Positions 1 through 5,815 of a stretch of DNA of 20,073 nucleotides are shown here, one piece after another (position 1 is the stretch's first letter; each line of letters starts with the position of its first letter). The DNA is from JBBRZF01 sp038236965 (GTDB taxonomy: Bacteria; Acidobacteriota; Terriglobia; Terriglobales; Acidobacteriaceae), in contig JBBRZF010000049.1 of NCBI GenBank assembly GCA_038236965.1, forward strand, positions 1-20,073, given 5' to 3'. The notes beneath the pieces are model-generated. The model saw only the letters and a program-made list of their open reading frames with translations. It was not told where the DNA came from and did not search any database. Both the position numbers and the translations under genes were made by a program.

Positions 1-714
1 ACTTTGTGCCGCACCTTTGTTCGCCGCAGCTTTCGCCGCAGGCTTCGCGCTCTTCCGCGCAATCTTGTCGTGCTTGGCGACGGATTGGGCGAGCCAATCC
101 TTGGAGTCGCGTGCGGGGGCAGCGGGGCGATTGCTCTGCCATTCCGCGGAGCCCTCATCGTTGGCAATCGCATCGAGTGACCGCCTGGTGAGCACGGAGA
201 AATCGAATTTGTCGATGTCGTAGCCGGGAACGGCGGCCTGATCGCGATGCTTGAGCAGAAGCCATTCGGTGCCTTTCGAGCCGGGGCGGCGGGATTTCAT
301 GTGGGCGAGCGCGAACTCCCCATTCAGCTTTTTTCCATTGAGACGGAACTTGAGGCTGCCGGATTTCAGCATTTCCGATGCGTCGCCCAGAGGTTCCCAG
401 GTTCCGGTGTCCCAGACCATCACGGTTCCCGCGCCGTAGTTTTCGGGCGGGATGATGCCCTCGAAATTTATGTAGGAGACGGGATGATCCTCAACCTGCA
501 TGGCCAGACGCTTATCCGCCGGATCGAGCGAAGGGCCCTTGGGAACGGCCCAAGACTTGAGGACACCTTCCATTTCGAGGCGGAAATCGTAATGAAGGTG
601 CGAGGCACGATGTTTTTGCACGACGAAGCGTCGCGCGGATTTCTTCTCCACTTTTGCTGGAGGTTCGGGAGTTTTGTCGAAGTGCCGCTTACGCTTGTAT
701 TCCTCTAGCGCCAT
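1..714 (-). CDS. ligD: DNA ligase D, N-terminal phosphoesterase part (partial, runs off left edge)
   Basis: The frame is open from an ATG at 714 to the window edge (238 residues), so the C-terminus is missing. The N-terminus MALEEYKRKRHFDKTPEP and the following block match the 3'-phosphoesterase (PE) domain of bacterial LigD, which trims 3' ends during Ku-dependent non-homologous end joining. The PE catalytic/metal residues known from Pseudomonas LigD have clear counterparts: H35, H41, D43 and R45 in KHRASHLHYDFRLE, H77 in EDHP, and Y81. After about residue 170 the sequence becomes an Ala/Lys-rich linker (about 200-238), so the ligase and possibly polymerase modules should lie to the left. 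An in-frame TAA two codons upstream fixes this ATG as the first possible start. No clear Shine-Dalgarno is seen. A stand-alone PE protein is possible but less likely given the linker. Confidence 0.93.
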   Translation of the reverse strand, partial: MALEEYKRKRHFDKTPEPPAKVEKKSARRFVVQKHRASHLHYDFRLEMEGVLKSWAVPKGPSLDPADKRLAMQVEDHPVSYINFEGIIPPENYGAGTVMVWDTGTWEPLGDASEMLKSGSLKFRLNGKKLNGEFALAHMKSRRPGSKGTEWLLLKHRDQAAVPGYDIDKFDFSVLTRRSLDAIANDEGSAEWQSNRPAAPARDSKDWLAQSVAKHDKIARKSAKPAAKAAANKGAAQS

Positions 715-780
715 AGCGGGTTAGATGACGAGCGGGAGCTTGCTGCTGTCCGGGAAGCAATACAAAGGGCTACGCCGGAA

Positions 781-802
781 GGTGTGACCGAAGGGTGTGA
801 CC
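781..802. repeat. Tandem direct repeat GGTGTGACC x2
   Basis: GGTGTGACC occurs at 781-789 and again at 794-802, 13 bp apart, about 70 bp upstream of the ligD start. It may be a regulator site; function unknown. Confidence 0.5.
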
Positions 803-844
803 TGGGGAAAAGTTTGAAGGGTTTTGGCGAGGTTTTTGGTTTGT

Positions 845-876
845 GAATTCCGGGAAGTTCTGTAGAATTCGCGGAA
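845..876. repeat. Direct repeat GAATTCnnGGAA, 20-bp spacing
   Basis: GAATTCCGGGAA (845-856) and GAATTCGCGGAA (865-876) match at 10 of 12 positions and begin exactly 20 bp apart, about two helical turns. This is compatible with tandem protein-binding sites on one face of the DNA, but nothing identifies the binder. Confidence 0.4.
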
Positions 877-906
877 CGGCCTTGTCGCTCTCTGAGTAGC
901 CAAGGC

Positions 907-1005
907 TCCGGCGCAAGCCGGAAACAGAAGAAACGGTGAAGAAGGCGAACTCTAACGAGTTTGCCTTTTTGTTGCAAAAAGTAATCCGCAGCGTCACGCT
1001 GCGGG
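907..1005. repeat. Row of four inverted repeats (hairpin cluster)
   Basis: Most of the gene-free stretch 715-1056 is plain sequence, but its right half holds four adjacent inverted repeats. They are TCCGGC-GCAA-GCCGGA (907-922), GGCGAACTC-TAAC-GAGTTTGCC (944-965), TTTTTG-TTG-CAAAAA (966-980) and CCGCAGCG-TCA-CGCTGCGG (986-1004). The last is flanked by GTA and TAC, which extend the symmetry. The second is a terminator-like hairpin followed by T5. The cluster could be a REP/BIME-like intergenic element, the 3' end of a small RNA, or a structured leader for the gene at 1057. Confidence 0.5.
944..970 (+). terminator. Rho-independent terminator-like hairpin with no obvious upstream gene
   Basis: A 9-bp stem (944-952 with 957-965, one G-T pair) and a 4-nt loop are followed by TTTTT (966-970). 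It points rightward, yet no plus-strand gene lies to its left within the window. Confidence 0.5.
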
Positions 1006-1056
1006 TACTCTGGGTGCATCGAACTAAGCACGATAAAGAGCTGAGGTGAGGTGTTC

Positions 1057-1608
1057 ATGCTTCGTCGCATATCGCTGATCACAATTCTGCTGTTTGCATT
1101 CGGATACCTTGCGGTCGCGCAACAGTCCTCTTCCGCTGCTCCCCAGGACAATACGAAGAACGACGCGCAAAAGCAGGATAAAAAAGGTAAGAAGAAGGAC
1201 AAGAAAGATAAGAAAGATACGAAGAACGAGGATGTCCGCGATGCGGCGGTCTTCTCCGACGCCGTGGCAACCGATGTCCTGGGACAGATTCGTGATGGCC
1301 TGGAAGGACACAGCCAGCGACTGTTGCTCTCGGCCTTCAATGACAATGAGTTCGAGGGCTACCTGATTTTCGAAGACCAGATACAGCAGTACTTCGAAAA
1401 GTACGAAGGATTCCGCGCACACTTCCGTATCATCCAGACGAGCATCGAGGGCGCGAAAGGCGTGGTGCTGGCCGAGTTCGACGTGGAGGGCATGCCGAGA
1501 AGCGGAGGCGCCGCCATGCGTCGCAGCAACCAGTTACGATTCGAACTGGAACGCGGCAAGAAGGGCTGGAAAGTGGTGGACATGCGACCGCGAGGATTCT
1601 TCTCTTAG
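1057..1608 (+). CDS. Small exported protein with Lys/Asp-rich linker, possible NTF2-like fold
   Basis: A 183-residue protein I do not recognise by name. It begins with a clear signal peptide (MLRRISLITILLFAFGYLAVAQ, likely cleaved after AVA). A very polar stretch follows at about residues 24-58, rich in Q, N, K and D with repeated KKDK units. A compact C-terminal domain runs from about 65 to 183. That domain starts with helical-looking sequence (VLGQIRDGLEGHSQRLLLSAF), then alternating strand-like segments ending in WKVVDMRPRGFF. The pattern resembles secreted NTF2/SnoaL-like proteins, but this is fold-level inference. I chose ATG 1057 over GTG 1051 because the purine-rich GAGGTGAGG ends about 6 nt before it. 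The gene stands alone: hairpins precede it and a terminator follows at 1633. Confidence 0.75.
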   Translation: MLRRISLITILLFAFGYLAVAQQSSSAAPQDNTKNDAQKQDKKGKKKDKKDKKDTKNEDVRDAAVFSDAVATDVLGQIRDGLEGHSQRLLLSAFNDNEFEGYLIFEDQIQQYFEKYEGFRAHFRIIQTSIEGAKGVVLAEFDVEGMPRSGGAAMRRSNQLRFELERGKKGWKVVDMRPRGFFS

Positions 1609-1632
1609 TACCAGACTGAGTGGATGTGAAAC

Positions 1633-1656
1633 GCCCCTGGAGAAGCGGGGGCTTTT
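1633..1656 (+). terminator. Terminator after the exported protein gene
   Basis: GCCCC (1633-1637) pairs with GGGGC (1648-1652) across a short loop, followed by TTTT. It lies 25 bp after the stop at 1608 and just before the Nudix gene. Confidence 0.6.
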
Positions 1657-1667
1657 CTCTGCCCGGT

Positions 1668-1676
1668 TGCTACACT
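1668..1676 (+). promoter_or_regulatory. Extended -10 element for the Nudix gene (leaderless start predicted)
   Basis: TGC-TACACT fits the extended -10 form TGnTAnnnT. The hexamer ends at 1676 and the start codon is at 1683, so transcription would begin at or within 1-2 nt of the ATG. No -35 match and no Shine-Dalgarno are visible. Confidence 0.4.
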
Positions 1677-1682
1677 GTTGGC

Positions 1683-2150
1683 ATGAAGAGGGATTATCCG
1701 GAGAGACCGATCGTCGGCGTTGGTGGCGTGGTGGTGCACGGAAATCGCGCGCTGATCGTGCGTCGAGCGACAGAACCGTTGAAGGGCGAGTGGTCGATCC
1801 CCGGCGGCGTGCTGGAGTTGGGAGAAAAACTGCGCGCCGGCGTGGAACGCGAAGTCCTCGAAGAGACGGGACTCGTCGTGGAAGCGGGCGAGGTGCTGGA
1901 CGTCTTCGACAGCATCTTTGGCGATGAAGAAGGGAAGACGCAATACCACTTCGTGCTGGTGGATTATCTATGCATCGCGAAATCGGACGCTGCGATTGCG
2001 GCAAGCGACGTCAGCGAAGTGCGCTGGGTGACAACCGAGGAGTTGAGCAGGATTGAGATTCGCGAAGTAACCGCTGGAGTCATCAAAAAAGGTCTCGCCC
2101 TCGCGCACCATCTACGTGTTTCCAAAGAAAGCAACGCCCCGCTTCTGTAG
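1683..2150 (+). CDS. Nudix hydrolase
   Basis: A 155-residue protein carrying a complete Nudix box: G42-x5-E48-x7-R56-E57-x-x-E60-E61-x-G63. This Mg2+-binding loop-helix hydrolyses nucleoside diphosphates linked to another moiety. The context GEWSIPGGVLELGE is typical of the small ADP-ribose-pyrophosphatase/MutT-like branch, but the substrate cannot be read from the sequence. The longer reading from 1620 would run through a terminator hairpin, so ATG 1683 is preferred. It has no Shine-Dalgarno but an extended -10 seven bases upstream, suggesting leaderless initiation. The gene sits between two hairpins, and its stop codon lies inside the downstream one (2134-2163), where it meets a minus-strand unit tail to tail. 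Confidence 0.92.
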   Translation: MKRDYPERPIVGVGGVVVHGNRALIVRRATEPLKGEWSIPGGVLELGEKLRAGVEREVLEETGLVVEAGEVLDVFDSIFGDEEGKTQYHFVLVDYLCIAKSDAAIAASDVSEVRWVTTEELSRIEIREVTAGVIKKGLALAHHLRVSKESNAPLL

Positions 2151-2163
2151 CCAAGCGGGGCGT
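2134..2163 (-). terminator. Strong hairpin shared by convergent Nudix gene and minus-strand orphan unit
   Basis: An 11-bp perfect stem (ACGCCCCGCTT, 2134-2144, with 2153-2163) and an 8-nt loop. The Nudix stop codon (2148-2150) lies in the loop. Read on the minus strand it is followed by a T-rich TTGCTTTCTTT, so it works better as a terminator for leftward transcription. On the plus strand no T-run follows. Confidence 0.55.
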
Positions 2164-2348
2164 CGGTAAGCTGTTTGATTTGGCTTGAGGCGGGCTCACC
2201 CTGGCATCACCGCGCGTAACCCAAATGTACGCTTCGGATAGCTTTTCGTGACCCTGCGACAAACTTTACTGGAACGTGCCGCACCCCGGCGCGATCGAAC
2301 GGCGACAGAGTGGAAAAGTCTGGCGAGAAACTGTAGAGCGAACGCGCC

Positions 2349-2408
2349 CTAAGCCTCAGCCACCTCACTAATTAGTCGTAAATGGCTACAGTCTGAACTC
2401 GTCTGCAT
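2349..2408 (-). CDS. 19-codon ORF with near-perfect extended Shine-Dalgarno
   Basis: The ORF encodes MQTSSDCSHLRLISEVAEA. I do not recognise it. GAAAGGAGGTG (2414-2424) lies just upstream, with GGAGGT 6 nt from the ATG. It would pair over 11 straight bases with a standard 16S 3' end, and over 14 if a following G-U pair and UC are counted. A TTGACA-N17-TATTAT promoter ends 28 nt before the start. Its Leu and Arg codons (TTA, CTA, CGA) are ones usually avoided in GC-rich genomes, which suggests a regulatory leader peptide or dual-function RNA. After the stop about 185 nt of non-coding sequence runs to the hairpin at 2163-2134. A same-frame reading upstream into ubiX exists but lacks such a ribosome site. 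The Shine-Dalgarno and promoter are directly visible; expression and function are inference. Confidence 0.5.
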   Translation of the reverse strand: MQTSSDCSHLRLISEVAEA

Positions 2409-2436
2409 TCGACCACCTCCTTTCCAGTGTATGGAG

Positions 2437-2465
2437 ATAATACAAATCCGAAGCGATGTTGTCAA
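2437..2465 (-). promoter_or_regulatory. Consensus sigma70 promoter for orphan minus-strand unit
   Basis: The -35 TTGACA (2465-2460) is a full match. The -10 TATTAT (2442-2437) has five of six consensus bases, and the spacer is exactly 17 bp. Predicted start is near 2430, giving a 21-nt leader to the 19-codon ORF. The palindrome AACTAGTT (2465-2472) touches the -35 and could be an operator. Confidence 0.65.
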
Positions 2466-2511
2466 ACTAGTTAACATACTTCGTTTCTGTAGGATACAAG
2501 CGGCTCTCCAG

Positions 2512-3126
2512 CTACTCGCCTTTCCAGGTGTAAGCGCCGGGCTGAGGAAGTCCAAGGTGCTTCAGGACGCGGTTGGCGAACTCACGCGCCATGGTTTCCG
2601 CCGAGTCGGGCCGGTTATAGAGCGCGGGGATGAGCGGAAAAATTGTTGCGCCAGCTTCAGCCGCGGCCGTCATGTTGCGGAGATGGATGAGGTTGAAAGG
2701 TGTTTCCCGGACGCAGAGCAGGAGCGGCTTTCGCTCCTTGAGGCAGACGTCGGCAGCGCGCTCGATCAGTCGATCGGCAAGTCCGTGGCTGATCTTGGCA
2801 AGCGTGCCCATGGAGCAGGGAATCACAACCATGGCGTGCGTGGGGTAGCTGCCGCTGGCGACGTTTGCGCCGATGTCGGAGTTGTTCTGCTGCTGAATTT
2901 TCTGTGACTCGTGTCCGAGTAGCTGCGCGACGAAGTTGTTGCGTCCAGCCAGGCCCAACTCTTCGGCGATGACGCGCAAAGCGTTGTCGCTGGCGATGAG
3001 GTCGACCCTGCGAACGCGCTCATCCTGCTCAAGCAGCAGCAGGAGTTCTCGTGCGAAGAGGGATCCGCTGGCACCTGTAATGGCGACGGTGAGAGTGAGG
3101 GGTTCTGCTTTCGTGATGAATGGCAT
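2512..3126 (-). CDS. ubiX: Flavin prenyltransferase UbiX
   Basis: A 204-residue protein of the UbiX/Pad1 family. It joins dimethylallyl phosphate to FMN to make prenyl-FMN, the cofactor of UbiD-type decarboxylases. Visible family marks are the N-terminal Rossmann-like TVAITGASGS (residues 13-22) for the FMN phosphate, PCSMGTLAKISHG (103-115) and the conserved RETPFN (140-145). Length is normal for the family. The ATG at 3126 follows a weak AAGGTTGG. A 12-bp palindrome, AACCTTAAGGTT, sits immediately upstream. No ubiD is in the window, so whether it serves quinone synthesis or another decarboxylase cannot be said. No clear terminator follows the stop; the minus-strand promoter at 2465 comes 46 bp later. 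Confidence 0.95.
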   Translation of the reverse strand: MPFITKAEPLTLTVAITGASGSLFARELLLLLEQDERVRRVDLIASDNALRVIAEELGLAGRNNFVAQLLGHESQKIQQQNNSDIGANVASGSYPTHAMVVIPCSMGTLAKISHGLADRLIERAADVCLKERKPLLLCVRETPFNLIHLRNMTAAAEAGATIFPLIPALYNRPDSAETMAREFANRVLKHLGLPQPGAYTWKGE

Positions 3127-3128
3127 CC

Positions 3129-3140
3129 AACCTTAAGGTT
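3129..3140. repeat. 12-bp perfect palindrome between ubiX and the ChaN-like gene
   Basis: AACCTTAAGGTT starts three bases before the ubiX start codon (upstream on the minus strand) and 67 bp before the start chosen for the divergent gene. Its position suits an operator for either gene, but a chance palindrome cannot be excluded. Confidence 0.35.
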
Positions 3141-3206
3141 AGTGCGAACCCCCGCAAACGGCAAGACCGAGCAACTCGGAATCGGCCTGCCGGCGGGTGG
3201 GAGTCC

Positions 3207-4901
3207 ATGGGAACGTCCAGGCTGAGGATACGAAGGAGTTCGGCGCAACTGCATGCGCTGGTACAGTTGGAGCGTGAAATCCGCGCCAGCGATACCCACG
3301 CGCGTCGAAAATATTTACGCGAGTTCGCGGAAGCCTACCAGCTCTACACCCAGGTGATAACCACGGAAGAAGTAGACCGGGCGGTGCTCTCGAGCGACAT
3401 TGCACTGGTGGGCGACTACCATGCACTGCCGGCCTCGCAACGATTTGCGGCCCAGGTTGTGCAGACGGTAGCCTCCTCGCAGCGTACCGTCATCCTGGGA
3501 CTGGAAACCGTTTTCTCGCGCGACCAACACATACTGGAGGAATGGCAAGCCGGTGAGATCGACGCGGAAGAACTTCGGGATCGCATACGCTTCGACCTGG
3601 ATTGGGGATACGATTGGGCTCCCTTCTATGAACTGCTGTCTGCCGCGCGGAAGGCGGGAGCGCTCTCGTTCGGGTTGGATTGCATGCCGCGGGGCGACCT
3701 GAGACGGATAGGGGCTAGAGACAGGCATGCGGCCGACAAGATAGCAGAGATCAGGGCTGCGCATCCGGAAGCCGCGCTGGTGGTGCTTTTCGGAGAATCT
3801 CACCTGGCTCCGCAGCACCTGCCGGAGCTACTGAAACAAAGGCTGCCGCGCGAGCAGATACTCACCTTGCTGCAGAATATCGATCCGCTGTACTGGCGCG
3901 CCGCCGGCGAACCGCACGACCGTGTGGAGGCCGTGCGAATTCGACAGGACGCGATCTGCGTCTTCAATTCCACTCCGCTGGAAAAATATGAGAGTTACCG
4001 CCTTTGCATAGACAGGTGGCGCTGCGAACGCACCGGACCTCCTGACCTCGCTCCCACGGTCTACAACCTGGTAGACGCGTTATTGCAATTTCTGAATATC
4101 GATAAATATGCTCCTTTGCCTGGGCGCGGAAGACTTTTCGTCGATGTGTTGCCCGAGATATGCAGTCGCGAATCTTTAGAAGGATTACGAAAGGCCTTGC
4201 AACGAAAACGTGCGACGGAAAAAGAGATTGCTGACGTGCTATTGCGAGTTGAGAACTCGGGATGTTGCTACGTTCCCAGGATGAATGTCGTATTCGTGCA
4301 GCGGTTTGAACTCCTGCATGGCGCAGAAGCCACGGCGCAGTTCGTTCACGCGGCCTGTTCGAGTGCGATCGGCAATCCGCCACTGCGTCTGTTGCCGCAA
4401 CTGGAAGAACAGGCGAACGATGAAGTGACAGACGATGCGTTCTACGCGCGCTGCATAGAGATCGCGTTGGGATATTTCGGTTCGCGCGTGCTGTACCCGG
4501 CGCGTCCGTCCGTGCGAGAGCAGGATCTATACGCGCTGTACGCACGCTCGGTCGAAGAGATCGAAGAGCAATCGCGATTCAGTTATCGAGACTACATGCA
4601 GATGATCGACTTTCTTGTATTGCACAAGGATTATGAATCGAATGCGCGAAAATACTGGCAGACCCCGGCGCTTATCCACGAAGGCCGCGAGTACACAGGC
4701 GAGCGCCTGGAGTTCGTCACGAAACAACTCGGATATATGCTGGGGAGCGAATTGTACGACGCCTACGTTTCAGGTCAGGTACATAAGCGATTCATTCGCT
4801 CCGTCTTCTTCAGCAACCTGGAGCGCCCCGGCGCGGCTCACTCTCTGTATTTTGCGATGGTACGCCGTTCACGCAGGCCGAGGCATCGCTGGGTCGCCTA
4901 A
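3207..4901 (+). CDS. ChaN-like haem-binding-uptake family protein with long C-terminal extension
   Basis: A 564-residue protein. The first half matches the ChaN/PF04187 (Tiki-like) fold: IALVGDYHALPASQ near residue 65-78, VILGLE near 95-100, GLDCMPRGD near 166-174 and VVLFGESHLAPQH near 192-204. The His and acidic residues sit where the family binds haem or metal. ChaN proteins are normally lipoproteins of about 300 residues. This one has no signal peptide or lipobox and carries roughly 300 further residues, His-, Tyr- and Arg-containing, that I cannot assign. An alternative start at 3120 would overlap the ubiX start codon on the other strand. ATG 3207 is preferred because GGGAG precedes it and conserved-looking sequence begins there. 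A haem function is family knowledge, not shown here. Confidence 0.8.
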   Translation: MGTSRLRIRRSSAQLHALVQLEREIRASDTHARRKYLREFAEAYQLYTQVITTEEVDRAVLSSDIALVGDYHALPASQRFAAQVVQTVASSQRTVILGLETVFSRDQHILEEWQAGEIDAEELRDRIRFDLDWGYDWAPFYELLSAARKAGALSFGLDCMPRGDLRRIGARDRHAADKIAEIRAAHPEAALVVLFGESHLAPQHLPELLKQRLPREQILTLLQNIDPLYWRAAGEPHDRVEAVRIRQDAICVFNSTPLEKYESYRLCIDRWRCERTGPPDLAPTVYNLVDALLQFLNIDKYAPLPGRGRLFVDVLPEICSRESLEGLRKALQRKRATEKEIADVLLRVENSGCCYVPRMNVVFVQRFELLHGAEATAQFVHAACSSAIGNPPLRLLPQLEEQANDEVTDDAFYARCIEIALGYFGSRVLYPARPSVREQDLYALYARSVEEIEEQSRFSYRDYMQMIDFLVLHKDYESNARKYWQTPALIHEGREYTGERLEFVTKQLGYMLGSELYDAYVSGQVHKRFIRSVFFSNLERPGAAHSLYFAMVRRSRRPRHRWVA

Positions 4902-4942
4902 ACTGGGCGGGCTCAACTGGGCAGACAAAAGCACGGCTGGTG

Positions 4943-4948
4943 TAAGCT
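4943..4948 (+). promoter_or_regulatory. Possible -10 element of larB
   Basis: TAAGCT lies 12 nt before the larB ATG with no Shine-Dalgarno between. If used, the leader would be about 6 nt. Weak evidence on its own. Confidence 0.25.
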
Positions 4949-4960
4949 GTTCTTCACACG

Positions 4961-5707
4961 ATGAACGCCACCGACATCAAGAAATTGTTCGAACAGGTTC
5001 GACGCGGCAAGCTCTCTCCCGACGAAGCCGTGCAGCAGTTGAAAAGCCTTCCCTTTGAAGACCTCGGATTTGCGAAGGTCGATCACCATCGCGAGTTGCG
5101 CGCGGGTATGCCAGAGGTGATCTTCGGCCCGGGAAAAGATCCCGCACACCTGGCGGAAATATTCGTAAAGCTGGCAGCCGAGGGCAACAACGTATTGGCC
5201 ACGCGCGTGTCTCCGGAACAGGTGCGAGCCGTGCGCAAGAAGATGCGCAAGGCCGAGCACAACAAACTCGCGCGCGCACTAACCCTGAGACAGAAGGATG
5301 AAAAAGTAGGGAAGGGGAAGATCGTCGTCGTCTGCGCCGGAACCAGCGATGTCCCGGTCGCCGAAGAAGCAGTGGTGACGGCCGAGTTGATGGGCAACAC
5401 CGTGGAGCGCGTCTACGACGTGGGCGTGGCGGGAATCCACCGACTCCTGGCGCACAGAAGCGTGTTGAGCGAAGCGCGTGTGGTCATCGTCTGCGCCGGC
5501 ATGGAAGGCGCGCTGCCAAGCGTGGTCGGCGGACTAGTAGGCGTTCCGGTCATCGCTGTGCCGACGAGCATCGGCTACGGCGCCTCCTTTGGCGGAGTGA
5601 CGGCCCTGCTGGCGATGATGAACTCCTGCGCCTCGAACGTGACCGTGGTGAACATCGACAACGGCTTTGGCGCCGGATACGTAGCCAGCATGATCAACCG
5701 ACTGTAG
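4961..5707 (+). CDS. larB: Pyridinium-3,5-biscarboxylate mononucleotide synthase LarB
   Basis: A 248-residue protein with the two-part LarB layout. An N-terminal helical part includes the family signature FAKVDHHRELRAGMPEVIFG (about 37-56). A PurE-like carboxylase domain spans about 118-248, with CAGTSDVPVAEEA, CAGMEGALPSVVGGL, PTSIGYGASFGG and NIDNGFGAG. LarB carboxylates and hydrolyses nicotinate adenine dinucleotide, the first step towards the nickel-pincer nucleotide cofactor of lactate racemase and related enzymes. C223 in NSCAS sits where the reactive cysteine is described for the family. larC and larE are not in this window. The start has no Shine-Dalgarno; a bidirectional terminator follows at 5773. 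Confidence 0.95.
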   Translation: MNATDIKKLFEQVRRGKLSPDEAVQQLKSLPFEDLGFAKVDHHRELRAGMPEVIFGPGKDPAHLAEIFVKLAAEGNNVLATRVSPEQVRAVRKKMRKAEHNKLARALTLRQKDEKVGKGKIVVVCAGTSDVPVAEEAVVTAELMGNTVERVYDVGVAGIHRLLAHRSVLSEARVVIVCAGMEGALPSVVGGLVGVPVIAVPTSIGYGASFGGVTALLAMMNSCASNVTVVNIDNGFGAGYVASMINRL

Positions 5708-5772
5708 CCGATCCTTTCGTGTGCGCGGTACTATCCCAGTTTCTGGTCCGGTCGGTCTTTCGGGAAACAACA

Positions 5773-5800
5773 AACGCGCGGCGATGAGCCGCGCGTTATC
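5773..5800. terminator. Bidirectional terminator between larB and purB
   Basis: A 10-bp perfect stem AACGCGCGGC (5773-5782) with 5788-5797 and loop GATGA. On the plus strand ATCTTTT follows; on the minus strand TTGTTGTTT follows. It lies between two convergent genes. Confidence 0.8.
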
Positions 5801-5815
5801 TTTTATGCAGCGAGA

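Noticed and set aside
705..1346. Long minus-strand reading frames opposite the 1057 gene
   Set aside because: They are antisense to a gene with a clear signal peptide and ribosome site and show low-complexity Ser/Phe/Leu runs caused by the Lys-rich linker.
2125..2430. tmRNA, 6S, RNase P or SRP RNA in the orphan unit
   Set aside because: No tRNA-like end, no Ala-Ala tag ending in the ORF and no conserved core that I recognise of these RNAs.
2349..2555. 68-codon version of the small minus-strand ORF starting inside ubiX
   Set aside because: Its upstream part overlaps ubiX and the promoter; the strong Shine-Dalgarno points to the ATG at 2408.
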